64,000 nt of DNA from Microbacterium sp. SORGH_AS_0862 (GTDB taxonomy: Bacteria; Actinomycetota; Actinomycetes; Actinomycetales; Microbacteriaceae). The DNA is taken from contig NZ_JAUTAY010000001.1 in NCBI RefSeq assembly GCF_030818795.1, positions 3,348,001-3,412,000 on the forward strand. The letters are read 5' to 3'. Below are positions 31,607 to 44,210 of this stretch, piece by piece (within the stretch, counting starts at the first letter, position 1; each line of letters opens with the position of its first letter). The notes under the pieces are model-generated. The model ran no database searches. It was given only the letters and a program-made list of their open reading frames with translations, and was not told the origin of the DNA. The position numbers and the translations under genes are program-made.

Positions 31607-32971
31607 TCACGCGCGTCGCCGCAGGAGCGAGATCGACATCGCGTCCGTCCCGTGACGGTGGGGCCACAGCTGGGCGCGTCCTGAGCCATCGGCGGGCGTG
31701 GGCAGATCCAGGGGGTGGCTGGCCACATCCTGGAGCACGGCGCGGGCGTCGAGCTCCTCTATGTCGTCGCCTCGGCGTCCACGCACCTCGGCCACGACCG
31801 CGCTCGTCTCCGCCAGGTGGGGCGAGCACGTGACGTAGGCGACGATGCCGCCGGGCGTCAGCGCATCGAGAGCGCTCTCCAACAGTTCCCGCTGAAGGCT
31901 CGCGAGCGCCGCCACGTCTGACGGCGACTTCCGCCAGCGCGCCTCGGGTCGCCGGCGCAGGGCACCCAGGCCCGTGCAGGGCGCATCGACCAGGATGCGG
32001 TCGTAACGGGCCCTGCCCGCACGCGAACGGCCGTCCTCCTCGCTGACCGCGATCTCTGCGGGAACGCCCGCGAGAGCCTGACGCACGAGGCCCGCACGCG
32101 CGGGAGCGATCTCGTTCGCCTCGAGCAGCGCTCCGCCTGCCAGAGCCTCGGCGGCGAGCAGGGCTGTCTTGCCGCCGGGCCCGGCGCACAGATCGAGCCA
32201 CCGCTCCCCTGCGGTCACCGGCTCGGCCCGGCTGAGTGCGAGCGCGGCCAGCTGCGAGCCCTCGTCCTGCACGCGGATGCGGCCGCCGGCCGCACGGATC
32301 AGCGGCTCGGGGTCTCCGCCTGCGGAGAGTGCGCCGACGGGCGAGTACCGCGTCGGCGCGAGCTCGGCCGGCCGATCGGCGAGACCGGGAAGCACCGCCA
32401 GCGAGACCCGCGGCGACGCGTTGTCCGCACGCAGCAGGTCTTCGAGTTCGTCGGCGCGCCCCTCGGCGGCCAGCGCCCGGCGGAAGGCGCGGATCACCCA
32501 GACCGGATGCGCATACGCGAGCCCCAGCCGTTCGTCGTCGGAACGTGCCGCCGCCTCGATACGGGCGAGCCACTCCCCCGGCGTGTCGCGGGAGATCCTC
32601 CGGAGCACGGCGTTGACGAACCCGGTCGGCGCAGCGCCGATCGTCTCGCGCACGAGCCCCACCGTTTCGTGCACGGCCGCGTGGGACGCGATCCGGGTCG
32701 ACAGCAGCTGATGCGCGCCCAGTCGCAGGGCGTCGAGCACGTCCTCGTCGATCTCGTCGGTGGGCCGCCCCGCCGCCGACGCGATGATGGCGTCGTAGGT
32801 GCCCAGGCGCCGCAGGGTCCCGTAGGTCAGCTCGGTCGCGAGGGCAGCGTCCTTCGCATCGAGGCCCGCTCGCGCGATCTCGGCCGGCAGAAGCAGGTTC
32901 GCGTAGGCATCGGATGCGGCGACGGCGCGCAGCGTGTCGAAGGCCACCCGCCGCGGATCGGAGCCGCTCAC
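31607..32971 (-). CDS. rsmB: 16S rRNA (cytosine-5) methyltransferase, RsmB/Fmu-like
   Basis: The 454-residue protein has an N-terminal NusB-like helical domain (about residues 1-140) and a C-terminal SAM-dependent methyltransferase domain. The SAM loop is LDLCAGPGGKTALLA. The two active-site Cys residues lie in VDAPCTGLG and YVTCSPH. The GTG at 32971 overlaps the fmt stop by 4 bp (GTGA), which fixes the start. Confidence 0.93.
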   Translation of the reverse strand: MSGSDPRRVAFDTLRAVAASDAYANLLLPAEIARAGLDAKDAALATELTYGTLRRLGTYDAIIASAAGRPTDEIDEDVLDALRLGAHQLLSTRIASHAAVHETVGLVRETIGAAPTGFVNAVLRRISRDTPGEWLARIEAAARSDDERLGLAYAHPVWVIRAFRRALAAEGRADELEDLLRADNASPRVSLAVLPGLADRPAELAPTRYSPVGALSAGGDPEPLIRAAGGRIRVQDEGSQLAALALSRAEPVTAGERWLDLCAGPGGKTALLAAEALAGGALLEANEIAPARAGLVRQALAGVPAEIAVSEEDGRSRAGRARYDRILVDAPCTGLGALRRRPEARWRKSPSDVAALASLQRELLESALDALTPGGIVAYVTCSPHLAETSAVVAEVRGRRGDDIEELDARAVLQDVASHPLDLPTPADGSGRAQLWPHRHGTDAMSISLLRRRA

Positions 32972-33888
32972 GACGCCACCAGCCCTTCCGGGGCGCGAAG
33001 GCCTCGCAGCCAGTCGCCCGCAGCCATCGCCGCCTTCCCCGCCGGCTGCACGCGCACGAGCGCGACGGGGTCGGTCGCGGTACCGACGAGCACTTCGGAC
33101 CGCGCCGCACGGATCACCCCCGGCGCCAAGGCCGCGGCGTGCTCCGCGCGATGCATGTCGTGGATCTTCACGCGCGCGCCGTCGACCGTCGTGAAGGCGC
33201 CCGGTTCGGGCGTCGTGCCCCGGAAGCGCGACAGGACCGCATCCGCCGCCTGCGTCCAGTCCAGACGGCCGTCCTCGGCGGTCAGCTTGCCCGCGTACGT
33301 GCTCTCTCCCGCCTGCGGAACTCCGCGAGCGGTCCCGGTCGCCAGCTGATCGACGACGTCGACGAGCGCCGCGGCACCGTCGCGCGCGAGATCGTCCAGC
33401 ACGCGTCCGGCGGTGGCTGTTGCGGGGATGCGGTAGCGGGTTCCCCCGTACACGGCGCCCTCGTCGAGACCCGCGGTCAACTGGAACACGTTCGTCCCGG
33501 TCTCGCTGTCCCCGGCGATGAGCGCCCGTTGCACGGGCGCGGCTCCGCGCCAGCGCGGCAGCAACGAGAAGTGAAGGTTGATCCACCCGAGCCGCGGTGT
33601 GCTCAGCAGCGGCTCCCGGACGAGGCCGCCGTACGCCACGATGACGCCCAGATCCGGTTCGAGCGCCGCGATGTGCTCGGTCGCCTCCGCATCCAAGCGA
33701 TCGGTCTTGAACACGTCGAGATCCAGTTCCGCGGCAGCAGCGGCGACGGGCGACGGCGTGAGCACGCGCTTGCGCCCCACGGGCGCGTCACGGCGGGTGA
33801 CGACGCAGGCGACCTCGTGATCGGTGCCGGCCAGGGCGCGAAGCGAGGCGACGGCGGGTTCGGGCGTTCCCGCGAAGACAAGACGCAT
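32968..33888 (-). CDS. fmt: Methionyl-tRNA formyltransferase
   Basis: The 306-residue enzyme formylates initiator Met-tRNA. It begins MRLVFAGTPEPAVASLRAL. The formyltransferase active-site region is INLHFSLLPRWRGAAPVQ, where the more usual HPS is HFS; the Asn, His and later Asp (AGDSETG) are kept. The C-terminal OB-like domain is present. It is followed by rsmB with a 4-bp overlap and preceded by priA. Confidence 0.94.
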   Translation of the reverse strand: MRLVFAGTPEPAVASLRALAGTDHEVACVVTRRDAPVGRKRVLTPSPVAAAAAELDLDVFKTDRLDAEATEHIAALEPDLGVIVAYGGLVREPLLSTPRLGWINLHFSLLPRWRGAAPVQRALIAGDSETGTNVFQLTAGLDEGAVYGGTRYRIPATATAGRVLDDLARDGAAALVDVVDQLATGTARGVPQAGESTYAGKLTAEDGRLDWTQAADAVLSRFRGTTPEPGAFTTVDGARVKIHDMHRAEHAAALAPGVIRAARSEVLVGTATDPVALVRVQPAGKAAMAAGDWLRGLRAPEGLVAS

Positions 33889-33896
33889 CGGGTTCC

Positions 33897-35897
33897 TCAC
33901 AGCTCGGGATCGGGCACGTCCACCCGAACTCTGAGTGTATTCCGGCTCCGCGCAGGGCTCCGGCCGCGCGCACGGCGCGCGCGGACGGCGTCGGCGATGA
34001 GTGCGGCCCGCAGAGAGCCCGTCACGGCCTTCCCATGGCCATAGTCGAATCGCACGAGGGCTCGCGACCGGGGCGGATCCTCTCCGAGGATCTCGGACGG
34101 CCCGAGGACGGCATCGGGGTCGAGCGCGGGAACCTCGGCGCGCAGCTGCGCAAGCGCCTCGTGGACGGTCCGGGGCTCGCCCTCGACGACCGCGACCCGC
34201 ACCGCGGGCGGCAGATGCAGCACCGCTCGGTCGGCGAGCTCCGCGCGGGCGTAGGCGGCCTGCGTCCACGTGGCCAGAGCTCGGGCGAGCGGACCGGCGA
34301 CCCCGGTCAGCAGCACCGGTGCGCCGGGCGTGGTCAGCGCGGCCGCGTTCGACCACCACCGCAGACACGACTCGCCGATCCGCAGGTCCTCGGCGAGCAG
34401 CATCCGGTCGCCGTCCAGCAGCAGCACCGCTCGGTACCCGCCTTCCGCGATCGGCTCCGCCCCCCTGGTCGCGATGACCAGAGCAGGGCGATGCTCGACG
34501 CGCGCGACCGGATGTTCGCCGTCGGCCACGATCACGCGCGTCCCGGGGAATGCCCGACCGAGTTCGTCCGCAGTGCGCTCGCTTCCCGACGATGCGAGAC
34601 GCAGATGCTGCCCCTCGCACACCGCGCACTGCCAGCCGGCGATCCCGCGTCCGCACCAGGCGCACTCCGGTGGTCTGCCCTGCCTGCGCACGCGGAGCGG
34701 CCCCGAGCAGTGCAGGCAGCGCGCGGGCGCGCGGCACGAGGAGCAGACCACTACCGGCGCGTATCCGGGGCGGGCCACCTGGACCAGGACCGGTCCCTCC
34801 GTCAGCGCGTCCCGCACGGCCTGGAACGCCGAGGAGGGGATGCGTGCCTGCGCGACCGCATCGGACGTCGCCGTCAGCACGACGCGCGGCGTGACCCGAC
34901 GGGCCGCGGCCAGGTGGCGGAACCACCCGATCTGAACGAGCCGCTCGACATCCGTGGTGCGCGTGTGCCCCAGCACCAGCAAGGCGCTCTGCTCGCTCTC
35001 CTGGCGCAGCAGCGCGACGTCGCGCGCGTGCACGCCGGGGCTCAGGGGCTCTGCCAGCAACGGGTCGCCGTCGTCCCAGATCACGACGAGACCCGTGTCA
35101 CTCGTGGGCGCGTAGACGGCGGATCGGTTCCCGACCACGATGCAGGGCGCCGCCGCGAGGGTGCGCAGGTACGCGCCGTAGCGTGAGGGTCCGGTCTGCC
35201 GAGCGTCGGACTGCACGAGCGCGTTCGGCGGCACGCGCCCCGCGAGGGCGGTCATCACCTGTTCCTGATCACGGTGGTCGGGAACGACGATCACCACGCT
35301 CCGTCCCGCGGCGAGGGTGATGGTCGCCGCCGCAGCGATCAGGACGGCCCACGATCCGACCGTGCCGCCCTCCGCGAGCTCCACGACGCGCGGCGTCGCA
35401 TCCACGGCGAGGCGTTCGCCGGCGCGGATACCCTCCGCCAGGTGCGGAAACGCCGCGAGGACCTCTTCGGCGGTCTTCACCGCATCGGCATGGGGCGCCT
35501 CGACGACGGGCTCGGGCGAGTGCAGCCATGCTTTCTCGGCACGCACCATCCGCTTCGGCACCGCGAGGCGAAGGACGTCGGATGCGGATCCCGCCGCCCG
35601 ATCGGCGACGCGCCGGGCGAGGCTGTAGAGGCTCGGAGGTAGGACGCGCATCGGCGAGACCACGCTGTCGAGCTCGGAGAGCGGACGCTCATGGTCCGTC
35701 TCCTCGCCGCGTTCGACGAGGAACCCGTCGACGACGCGGCCGGCACTTCGCAACGGGACACGGACGCGCACCCCGGGCACAGCATCCGCGTCGAACTCGG
35801 GCGGGATCGCGTAGTCGAAGAGGCGGTCGAGCTGCGGCAGCGGCGAGTCGAGCAGGACGCGCGCGACGGGCCGACCGGGGCCGGCTGCCCCGGGCAT
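33897..35897 (-). CDS. priA: Primosomal protein N' (PriA), helicase motifs degenerate
   Basis: The 666-residue protein has the PriA layout: an N-terminal DNA-binding part (VARVLLDSPLPQLDRLFDY), a helicase-like core, and the zinc-binding Cys cluster at about residues 385-430 (CSSCRAPARCLHC, then CAWCGRGIAGWQCAVC). The Walker A loop is absent: where GxxxxGKT should stand the sequence reads GSWAVLIAAAATITLAAG. The DEAH box is replaced by IWDDGDP. This is typical of actinobacterial PriA, which probably acts in replication restart without unwinding DNA itself. The ATG lies 1 nt after the metK stop. Confidence 0.92.
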   Translation of the reverse strand: MPGAAGPGRPVARVLLDSPLPQLDRLFDYAIPPEFDADAVPGVRVRVPLRSAGRVVDGFLVERGEETDHERPLSELDSVVSPMRVLPPSLYSLARRVADRAAGSASDVLRLAVPKRMVRAEKAWLHSPEPVVEAPHADAVKTAEEVLAAFPHLAEGIRAGERLAVDATPRVVELAEGGTVGSWAVLIAAAATITLAAGRSVVIVVPDHRDQEQVMTALAGRVPPNALVQSDARQTGPSRYGAYLRTLAAAPCIVVGNRSAVYAPTSDTGLVVIWDDGDPLLAEPLSPGVHARDVALLRQESEQSALLVLGHTRTTDVERLVQIGWFRHLAAARRVTPRVVLTATSDAVAQARIPSSAFQAVRDALTEGPVLVQVARPGYAPVVVCSSCRAPARCLHCSGPLRVRRQGRPPECAWCGRGIAGWQCAVCEGQHLRLASSGSERTADELGRAFPGTRVIVADGEHPVARVEHRPALVIATRGAEPIAEGGYRAVLLLDGDRMLLAEDLRIGESCLRWWSNAAALTTPGAPVLLTGVAGPLARALATWTQAAYARAELADRAVLHLPPAVRVAVVEGEPRTVHEALAQLRAEVPALDPDAVLGPSEILGEDPPRSRALVRFDYGHGKAVTGSLRAALIADAVRARRARGRSPARSRNTLRVRVDVPDPEL

Positions 35898-35898
35898 C

Positions 35899-37092
35899 TC
35901 AGAGCCCGGCTGCGGCGCGCAACTCGTCGACGCGGTCCAGACGCTCCCAGGTGAACTCGGGAAGCTCGCGACCGAAGTGACCGTAGGCGGCCGTGGCCGA
36001 GTAGATGGGACGCAGCAGATCCAGCTGGTCGATGATGGCCTTGGGTCGCAGGTCGAAGACGTCGAGGATCGCCGCGGTGATCGTCTCGTCGCTCACATGT
36101 CCCGTGCCGAAGCTCTCGACGTACAGGCCGACGGGACTCGCCTTACCGATCGCGTACGCGACCTGCACCTCGAGGCGCTCGGCGAGACCTGCCGCGACCG
36201 CGTTCTTGGCGACCCAGCGCATGGCGTAGGCGGCGGAGCGGTCGACCTTGGAGGGGTCCTTGCCGCTGAAGGCGCCACCGCCGTGGCGCGCGGCGCCCCC
36301 GTAGGTGTCGATGATGATCTTGCGGCCGGTCAAGCCGGCGTCGCCCTTGGGGCCGCCGGTCACGAAGGGGCCCGCGGGGTTGATGTAGTACCGCACATCG
36401 GGCGTGTCGAGCCCGGTGTCCGCGAGGACGGGGTCGATGACCTCCCGACGCACCAGCTTGCGCAGCTCATCCTGACTGATATCGGGATGATGCTGCGTCG
36501 ACAGCACGACCGACTCCACCGTCTTGGGCGTGTGGCCGTCGTAGCCGAGGGTCACCTGCGTCTTGCCGTCGGGACGGAGGAAGTCGAGGGCGCCCGATCG
36601 GCGCACCGCCGCCAGGCGTTCCGCCATCCGGTGCGCTGTCCACGCCGCCATGGGCATGAGCTGTGCCGTCTCGGTCGTCGCGAAGCCGAACATGATGCCC
36701 TGGTCGCCGGCGCCCTGTTCGTCGCGGGGATCCACCGATCGTCCCTCGCGCTGCTCGAACGCCTGGTTGACGCCCGCGGCGATATCCGAGGACTGTGCGC
36801 CGATGGAGACCGAGACACCGCACGAGTCGCCGTCGAAACCGGTGTCGCTGGAGGTGTATCCGATGCGGTTCACGACGTCGCGCACGATCGCGGGGATCTC
36901 GACGTAGGCACGCGTCGACACTTCGCCGGCGACGTGCACGAGACCCGTCGTCACGAGGGTCTCGACGGCGACGCGGCCCGTCGGATCCTCCGCGATGATC
37001 GCGTCGAGGATGCTGTCGGAGATCTGGTCGCAGATCTTGTCCGGATGGCCTTCCGTGACGGACTCGGACGTGAAAAGACGCAGCTCGGTCAT
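35899..37092 (-). CDS. metK: S-adenosylmethionine synthetase
   Basis: The 397-residue enzyme makes S-adenosylmethionine from ATP and methionine. All family signatures are present: [30 protein letters not shown] and [23 protein letters not shown] lies 6 nt before the ATG. A strong hairpin that ends the rpoZ transcript lies just upstream, so metK has its own promoter in the short gap. The coaBC gene that stands between rpoZ and metK in M. tuberculosis is not here. Confidence 0.96.
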   Translation of the reverse strand: MTELRLFTSESVTEGHPDKICDQISDSILDAIIAEDPTGRVAVETLVTTGLVHVAGEVSTRAYVEIPAIVRDVVNRIGYTSSDTGFDGDSCGVSVSIGAQSSDIAAGVNQAFEQREGRSVDPRDEQGAGDQGIMFGFATTETAQLMPMAAWTAHRMAERLAAVRRSGALDFLRPDGKTQVTLGYDGHTPKTVESVVLSTQHHPDISQDELRKLVRREVIDPVLADTGLDTPDVRYYINPAGPFVTGGPKGDAGLTGRKIIIDTYGGAARHGGGAFSGKDPSKVDRSAAYAMRWVAKNAVAAGLAERLEVQVAYAIGKASPVGLYVESFGTGHVSDETITAAILDVFDLRPKAIIDQLDLLRPIYSATAAYGHFGRELPEFTWERLDRVDELRAAAGL

Positions 37093-37132
37093 CGCAACTC
37101 CACTCGAGATGTGAGGGACACCCCCCCACTGT

Positions 37133-37171
37133 GACGCTCCCCCCGGACACCGAAGTGCCGGGGGGAGCGTC
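37133..37171 (-). terminator. rpoZ terminator hairpin
   Basis: A perfect 14-bp GC-rich stem (37133-37146 with 37158-37171) and an 11-base loop lie 12 nt beyond the rpoZ stop and upstream of metK. Confidence 0.85.
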
Positions 37172-37183
37172 GAGATGATCAGA

Positions 37184-37438
37184 TCACTCGGCGTGACGCA
37201 GCCGCAGCTTGTCTTCGTTGATCTCGTGCAGCGCGATCGTGAGCGGCTTGTCCTCGATCGTGGAGTCCACGAGCGGGCCCACGTTGTCGAAGAGGTTGCC
37301 CTCGTGCAGATCGGAGTAATAGTCGTTGATCTGACGCGCCCGCTTGGATGCGTAGATGACGAGCTGATACTTCGAGTCGACCTTGTCGAGAAGGCTGTCG
37401 ATGGGGGGCTCGATGATGCCCTGGTTGGTCCCAGCCAT
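37184..37438 (-). CDS. rpoZ: RNA polymerase omega subunit
   Basis: The 84-residue protein is the omega subunit, which helps assemble RNA polymerase. The conserved core is [24 protein letters not shown] lies 7 nt before the ATG, a strong ribosome binding site. It follows the guanylate kinase gene, as in most actinobacteria. Confidence 0.95.
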   Translation of the reverse strand: MAGTNQGIIEPPIDSLLDKVDSKYQLVIYASKRARQINDYYSDLHEGNLFDNVGPLVDSTIEDKPLTIALHEINEDKLRLRHAE

Positions 37439-37492
37439 GGCGGTACCTCCTGGTTCGGGGATGTCGGCGGAGAGTCGTTCGACGACGACGCA

Positions 37493-38407
37493 TCACGATA
37501 GACGCGCGGAAGCCTTCGTCAATTCTACGACCTTGCGCGCCGCCTCGGCGACTTCTGCGTTCACGACCCGGTAGTCGAACTCGCCCTGAGCCGCCAGTTC
37601 CACCCGTGCGGTGCGCAGGCGTCGCGTGCGCTCCTCGGCATCCTCCGTGCCGCGCCCGACCAGACGCTGCACGAGCTCGTCCCAGCTGGGCGGGAGCAGG
37701 AACACGAGCGCGGCGTCCGGCGCTGCCGCCCGCACCTGCCGAGCTCCCTGCAGATCGATCTCGAGCAGAACCGTGCGACCGTCGGCCAACGCGCGTTCGA
37801 TCGGCCCGCGGGGCGTGCCGTACCGGTACTTGTTGTGCACGGTCGCCCATTCCAGCAGCTCACCGCGGGCGATGAGTTCGTCGAAGGCGGCGTCGTCCAC
37901 GAAGAAGTAGTGCGTGCCGTCGATCTCGCCGGGGCGAGGCGGACGCGTGGTCGCCGAGACGGAGAGAAGGATCTCCGGGTAGTGCTCCTGGATATGGGCG
38001 GCCACGGTGCCCTTGCCGACCGCGGTCGGGCCTGCGAGCACGAGCAGACGGCTGCGTGCCGCGCGCGGCTCGGGTTCCGGGAGACGCCCGTCGAGCCACC
38101 CGTGCAGCGCGGCGCGCTGGCGCACCCCGAGACCGCCGAGACGCTTCACGGGCGAGATGCCGAGCTCGGCGAGGATGCGGTCGCGCTTGCCCTCTCCGAT
38201 GGCCGGGAGCGAGGTGAGGAACTCCGGGACGCGCAGGGTCCCGGCGGCGGATGTGGGTTCTGCCACCGCACGTCGCAGAACCTCCTGGCCGCTGATCACG
38301 CGAGTGGCGAGGTCGCGTTTGAGCGATGCCCGGGCGCGGCGGGCTTCGACGGCCCGCCGCGAAGCGGCGGCTCGGTCGACCTCGGGAGGCGTTCGGCTGT
38401 CAACCAC
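37493..38407 (-). CDS. gmk: Fused actinobacterial integration host factor (mIHF) and guanylate kinase
   Basis: The 304-residue protein joins two normally separate proteins. Residues 1 to about 105 match mIHF: an Arg/Ala-rich helix ([13 protein letters not shown]), then the DNA-binding [18 protein letters not shown] segment and [14 protein letters not shown]. Residues from about 118 form guanylate kinase, with the P-loop GPTAVGKG at 126-133 and [18 protein letters not shown]. Guanylate kinase makes GDP from GMP. In M. tuberculosis mihF and gmk are neighbouring genes in the same order. The GTG start has CGGAGG 6 nt upstream, and no internal start is obvious. It overlaps pyrF by 8 bp. Confidence 0.92.
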   Translation of the reverse strand: MVDSRTPPEVDRAAASRRAVEARRARASLKRDLATRVISGQEVLRRAVAEPTSAAGTLRVPEFLTSLPAIGEGKRDRILAELGISPVKRLGGLGVRQRAALHGWLDGRLPEPEPRAARSRLLVLAGPTAVGKGTVAAHIQEHYPEILLSVSATTRPPRPGEIDGTHYFFVDDAAFDELIARGELLEWATVHNKYRYGTPRGPIERALADGRTVLLEIDLQGARQVRAAAPDAALVFLLPPSWDELVQRLVGRGTEDAEERTRRLRTARVELAAQGEFDYRVVNAEVAEAARKVVELTKASARLS

Positions 38408-39256
38408 GGCGAACCTCCGAATAGAGCGCGCGTCTCTCGTCGATGCGGGCGGCCAGGCGAGCAGGGCCGGCAGACAGGATGCTCCTGCTCTCACTGGCGA
38501 CGACCTGCGCAGCCACGTAGCCGAAGAGCGCGTCGAGGTCCGACGGCTGTGCACCCTGCGCACCGAAGCCCGGCGCCAGGATGGGAGTCCCGGCCAGCAC
38601 GGTGTCGGTGAGGCCGAACGATGTGCGCTGCAGCGTCGCTCCCACGACCACCCCCGCGGGGCCGAGGGCTCCCGCGCTTCCCACGTTGTAGGAACCGACC
38701 TCGCGGGCGACACGGGCCGCGGTCGGCTCGTCATCGCCGGCGGATGCGTCCACCGTGATGGCGGTCTGCACGGCGGCGGCCTCTCGGTTGCTCGTCGCCG
38801 CCAGGACGAACACGCCCTTGTCCGCCCGGATCGCGCGCGTGATGGTCTCGTGCAGCGATTCCGGTCCGAGATACGGGCTGAGGGTGAGCGCATCCGCTTC
38901 CAGGGGCGAACCCGGCTCGAGCCAAGCGGCGGCGTAGCCGTCCATCGTCGAACCGATGTCACCGCGCTTCGCATCGGCGATCACCAGCAGACCCGCATCC
39001 CGCGCTGCCGCGAGCACGTCCTCGAGGGCCGCGTAGCCTGCCGACCCGAATCGTTCGTAGAACGCGACCTGCGGCTTCACGACGCCCACGCGCCCGGCCG
39101 CCGCGTCCACGACGCGGAGGCCGAACTCGCGCACACCGGCCGCATCCTCGCCGAGGCCCCAGGCGCGCAGCAGCTGTGCGTGGGGATCGATCCCCACGCA
39201 CAGCTGCCCGTACTCCTCGAGCGCGGCGTGGAGCCGCGTTCCGAAACCGGCTGCGC

Positions 39257-39260
<4 letters not shown>
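38400..39260 (-). CDS. pyrF: Orotidine 5'-phosphate decarboxylase (type 2)
   Basis: The 286-residue enzyme forms UMP, the last step of pyrimidine synthesis. It begins with [13 protein letters not shown] and has the catalytic Lys/Asp segment [17 protein letters not shown]. The length fits the longer type 2 family common in actinobacteria. The GTG start overlaps the carB stop by 4 bp and the 3' end overlaps gmk by 8 bp, so it belongs to the pyr operon. Confidence 0.95.
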
Positions 39261-42545
<3,285 letters not shown>

Positions 42546-42546
<1 letters not shown>

Positions 42547-43701
42547 TACTTGGTGTCCTTCTTGCTCTGCTCGGCGATGACCATGTCCCGGAACCGGTCG
42601 AAGAGGTAGTTCGCGTCGTGCGGGCCGGCTGCGGCCTCCGGGTGGTACTGCACGCTGAACGCGGGGATGTCGAGCGCGCGCAGGCCCTCGACGACCTGAT
42701 CGTTGAGGCCGACGTGGCTGACCTCGACGCGGCCGTAGCCGTTCGGGCTGTCGCTCACGCCATCCAGTGGCGCGTCCACCGCGAAGCCGTGGTTGTGCGC
42801 GGTGATCTCCACGCGCCCGGTCGTGCGGTCCATGACGGGCTGGTTGATGCCGCGGTGACCGAAGGGGAGCTTGTACGTGCCGTAGCCCAACGCGCGCCCG
42901 AGCAGCTGGTTGCCGAAGCAGATCCCGAAGAACGGCAGGCGGTCATCGAGCACCGCGCGCAGCAGCTCCACGTGATCGGCGGATGCCGCCGGGTCGCCGG
43001 GACCGTTGGAGTAGAACACCGCGACGGGGTCGATCGCACGGATCTCCTCGATCGTGGCGGTCTGCGGCAGCACGTGCACGTCGAAGCCGCGAGCGGCGAG
43101 GTTGTCGATCGTCGCCTGCTTGACGCCGAGGTCGAGCACGGCGAGGTTGCCGACGCGCTCCGCGGTCGCAGGGGTGATCTCGGTCTCGATCACGGAGACG
43201 GATGCGGAGAGGTTCTGTCCCGCCATCGCCGGCGCTTCGCGGACGATGCGCAGCTGCTCCTCGGGATCGATCGCGGCCGCGTCGCCCGAGAAGATCCCGC
43301 CACGCATGCTGCCGGCGGAGCGGATGTGGCGCGTCACGGCACGGGTGTCGATCCCGCTGATGCCGACGATGCCGTCGTTCGTCAGCGCGTCGTCGAGCGA
43401 CTCGTCGGCACGCCAGTTGGACACGACGCGCGAGGGGTCGCGCACGATGTAGCCGGCGACCCAGATGCGCCGCGACTCGGGGTCCTCCTCGTTGACACCG
43501 GTGTTGCCGATGTGCGGCGCGGTCTGCAGGACGATCTGTCCCCGCGTAGGAGGGGTCGGTGAGGGTCTCCTGGTAGCCGGTCATGCCGGTGGCGAAGACG
43601 ACCTCGCCGAGGGTGGTGCCGGTGGCGCCGTAGGCGCGGCCGGTGTGGCGCGTGCCGTCTTCGAGGACGAGGACGGCCGGTCCGGAGCGGAAGAGAGTCA
43701 T
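42546..43701 (-). pseudogene. carA: Carbamoyl phosphate synthase small subunit, reading frame broken by a 1-nt insertion
   Basis: The mended product has 384 residues. The N-terminal part ([18 protein letters not shown] to TLTDPSYAG) is in one frame. The rest ([14 protein letters not shown] onwards) is in another. Four C at 43540-43543 on the plus strand, where three would keep the frame, is the likely site. The C-terminal glutamine amidotransferase domain has the nucleophile Cys261 in [12 protein letters not shown] and the His/Glu pair in QYHPEA. It supplies ammonia to CarB. Its ATG overlaps the stop of the PH-like gene by 4 bp. As with carB, an indel error is likelier than true loss. Confidence 0.9.
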
Positions 43702-44210
43702 ACGTCGGTTCCCGTCGAGGTGGGGTGGGGCAGAATCGCGTCGAGGGCGGCGGCGACCGCGCGTGCCGAGGCGTCCTGCGGGCGGAAGTAGGAGTCGACG
43801 AGCGAGTCGTCGTCGATGCGCCAGGTGAGGCGGGCGAGCCCGTCGCGTTCGACCACGCGGTCGATCGTGACCGTGGCCTGCTGCGCGGACACGAGGCGCG
43901 TTCTGTCGATGAACACCGGCTCGCCTCCGTGGGCGAGCAGTGCCACGCCGGCGTCGGTGATCAGGAGGTCGGCCTTGGCGCGGAACCCGAGCCCTCGAAC
44001 GGCGAGACGTTCCAGGGCGCTGTCGTGCGCGGTCGTCGCCACGTACAGGCCGGCGAAGCGTGCGAGCACGTCCGCGTCGGCGGGCGGCGATCCGAGCGGC
44101 GCGGCAAGGCCGCTGTCTCGTCGCACTCGTCGCAGCCAGCCCCAGAGCATCAGGCCGATCAGCAGCAGCGCGACGGCGAGCATGACCAGCAGCGCACCCT
44201 CCCGGCTCAT
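43698..44210 (-). CDS. Membrane-anchored PH-like protein of the pyr operon (Rv1382-like)
   Basis: The 170-residue protein has one N-terminal transmembrane helix (residues about 5-22) and a soluble C-terminal domain of about 125 residues, predicted beta-rich. A membrane protein of this kind sits between pyrC and carA in many actinobacteria (Rv1382 in M. tuberculosis). Its role is not known. It overlaps pyrC and carA by 4 bp each (ATGA), so it is translated as part of the operon. Confidence 0.82.
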   Translation of the reverse strand: MSREGALLVMLAVALLLIGLMLWGWLRRVRRDSGLAAPLGSPPADADVLARFAGLYVATTAHDSALERLAVRGLGFRAKADLLITDAGVALLAHGGEPVFIDRTRLVSAQQATVTIDRVVERDGLARLTWRIDDDSLVDSYFRPQDASARAVAAALDAILPHPTSTGTDV

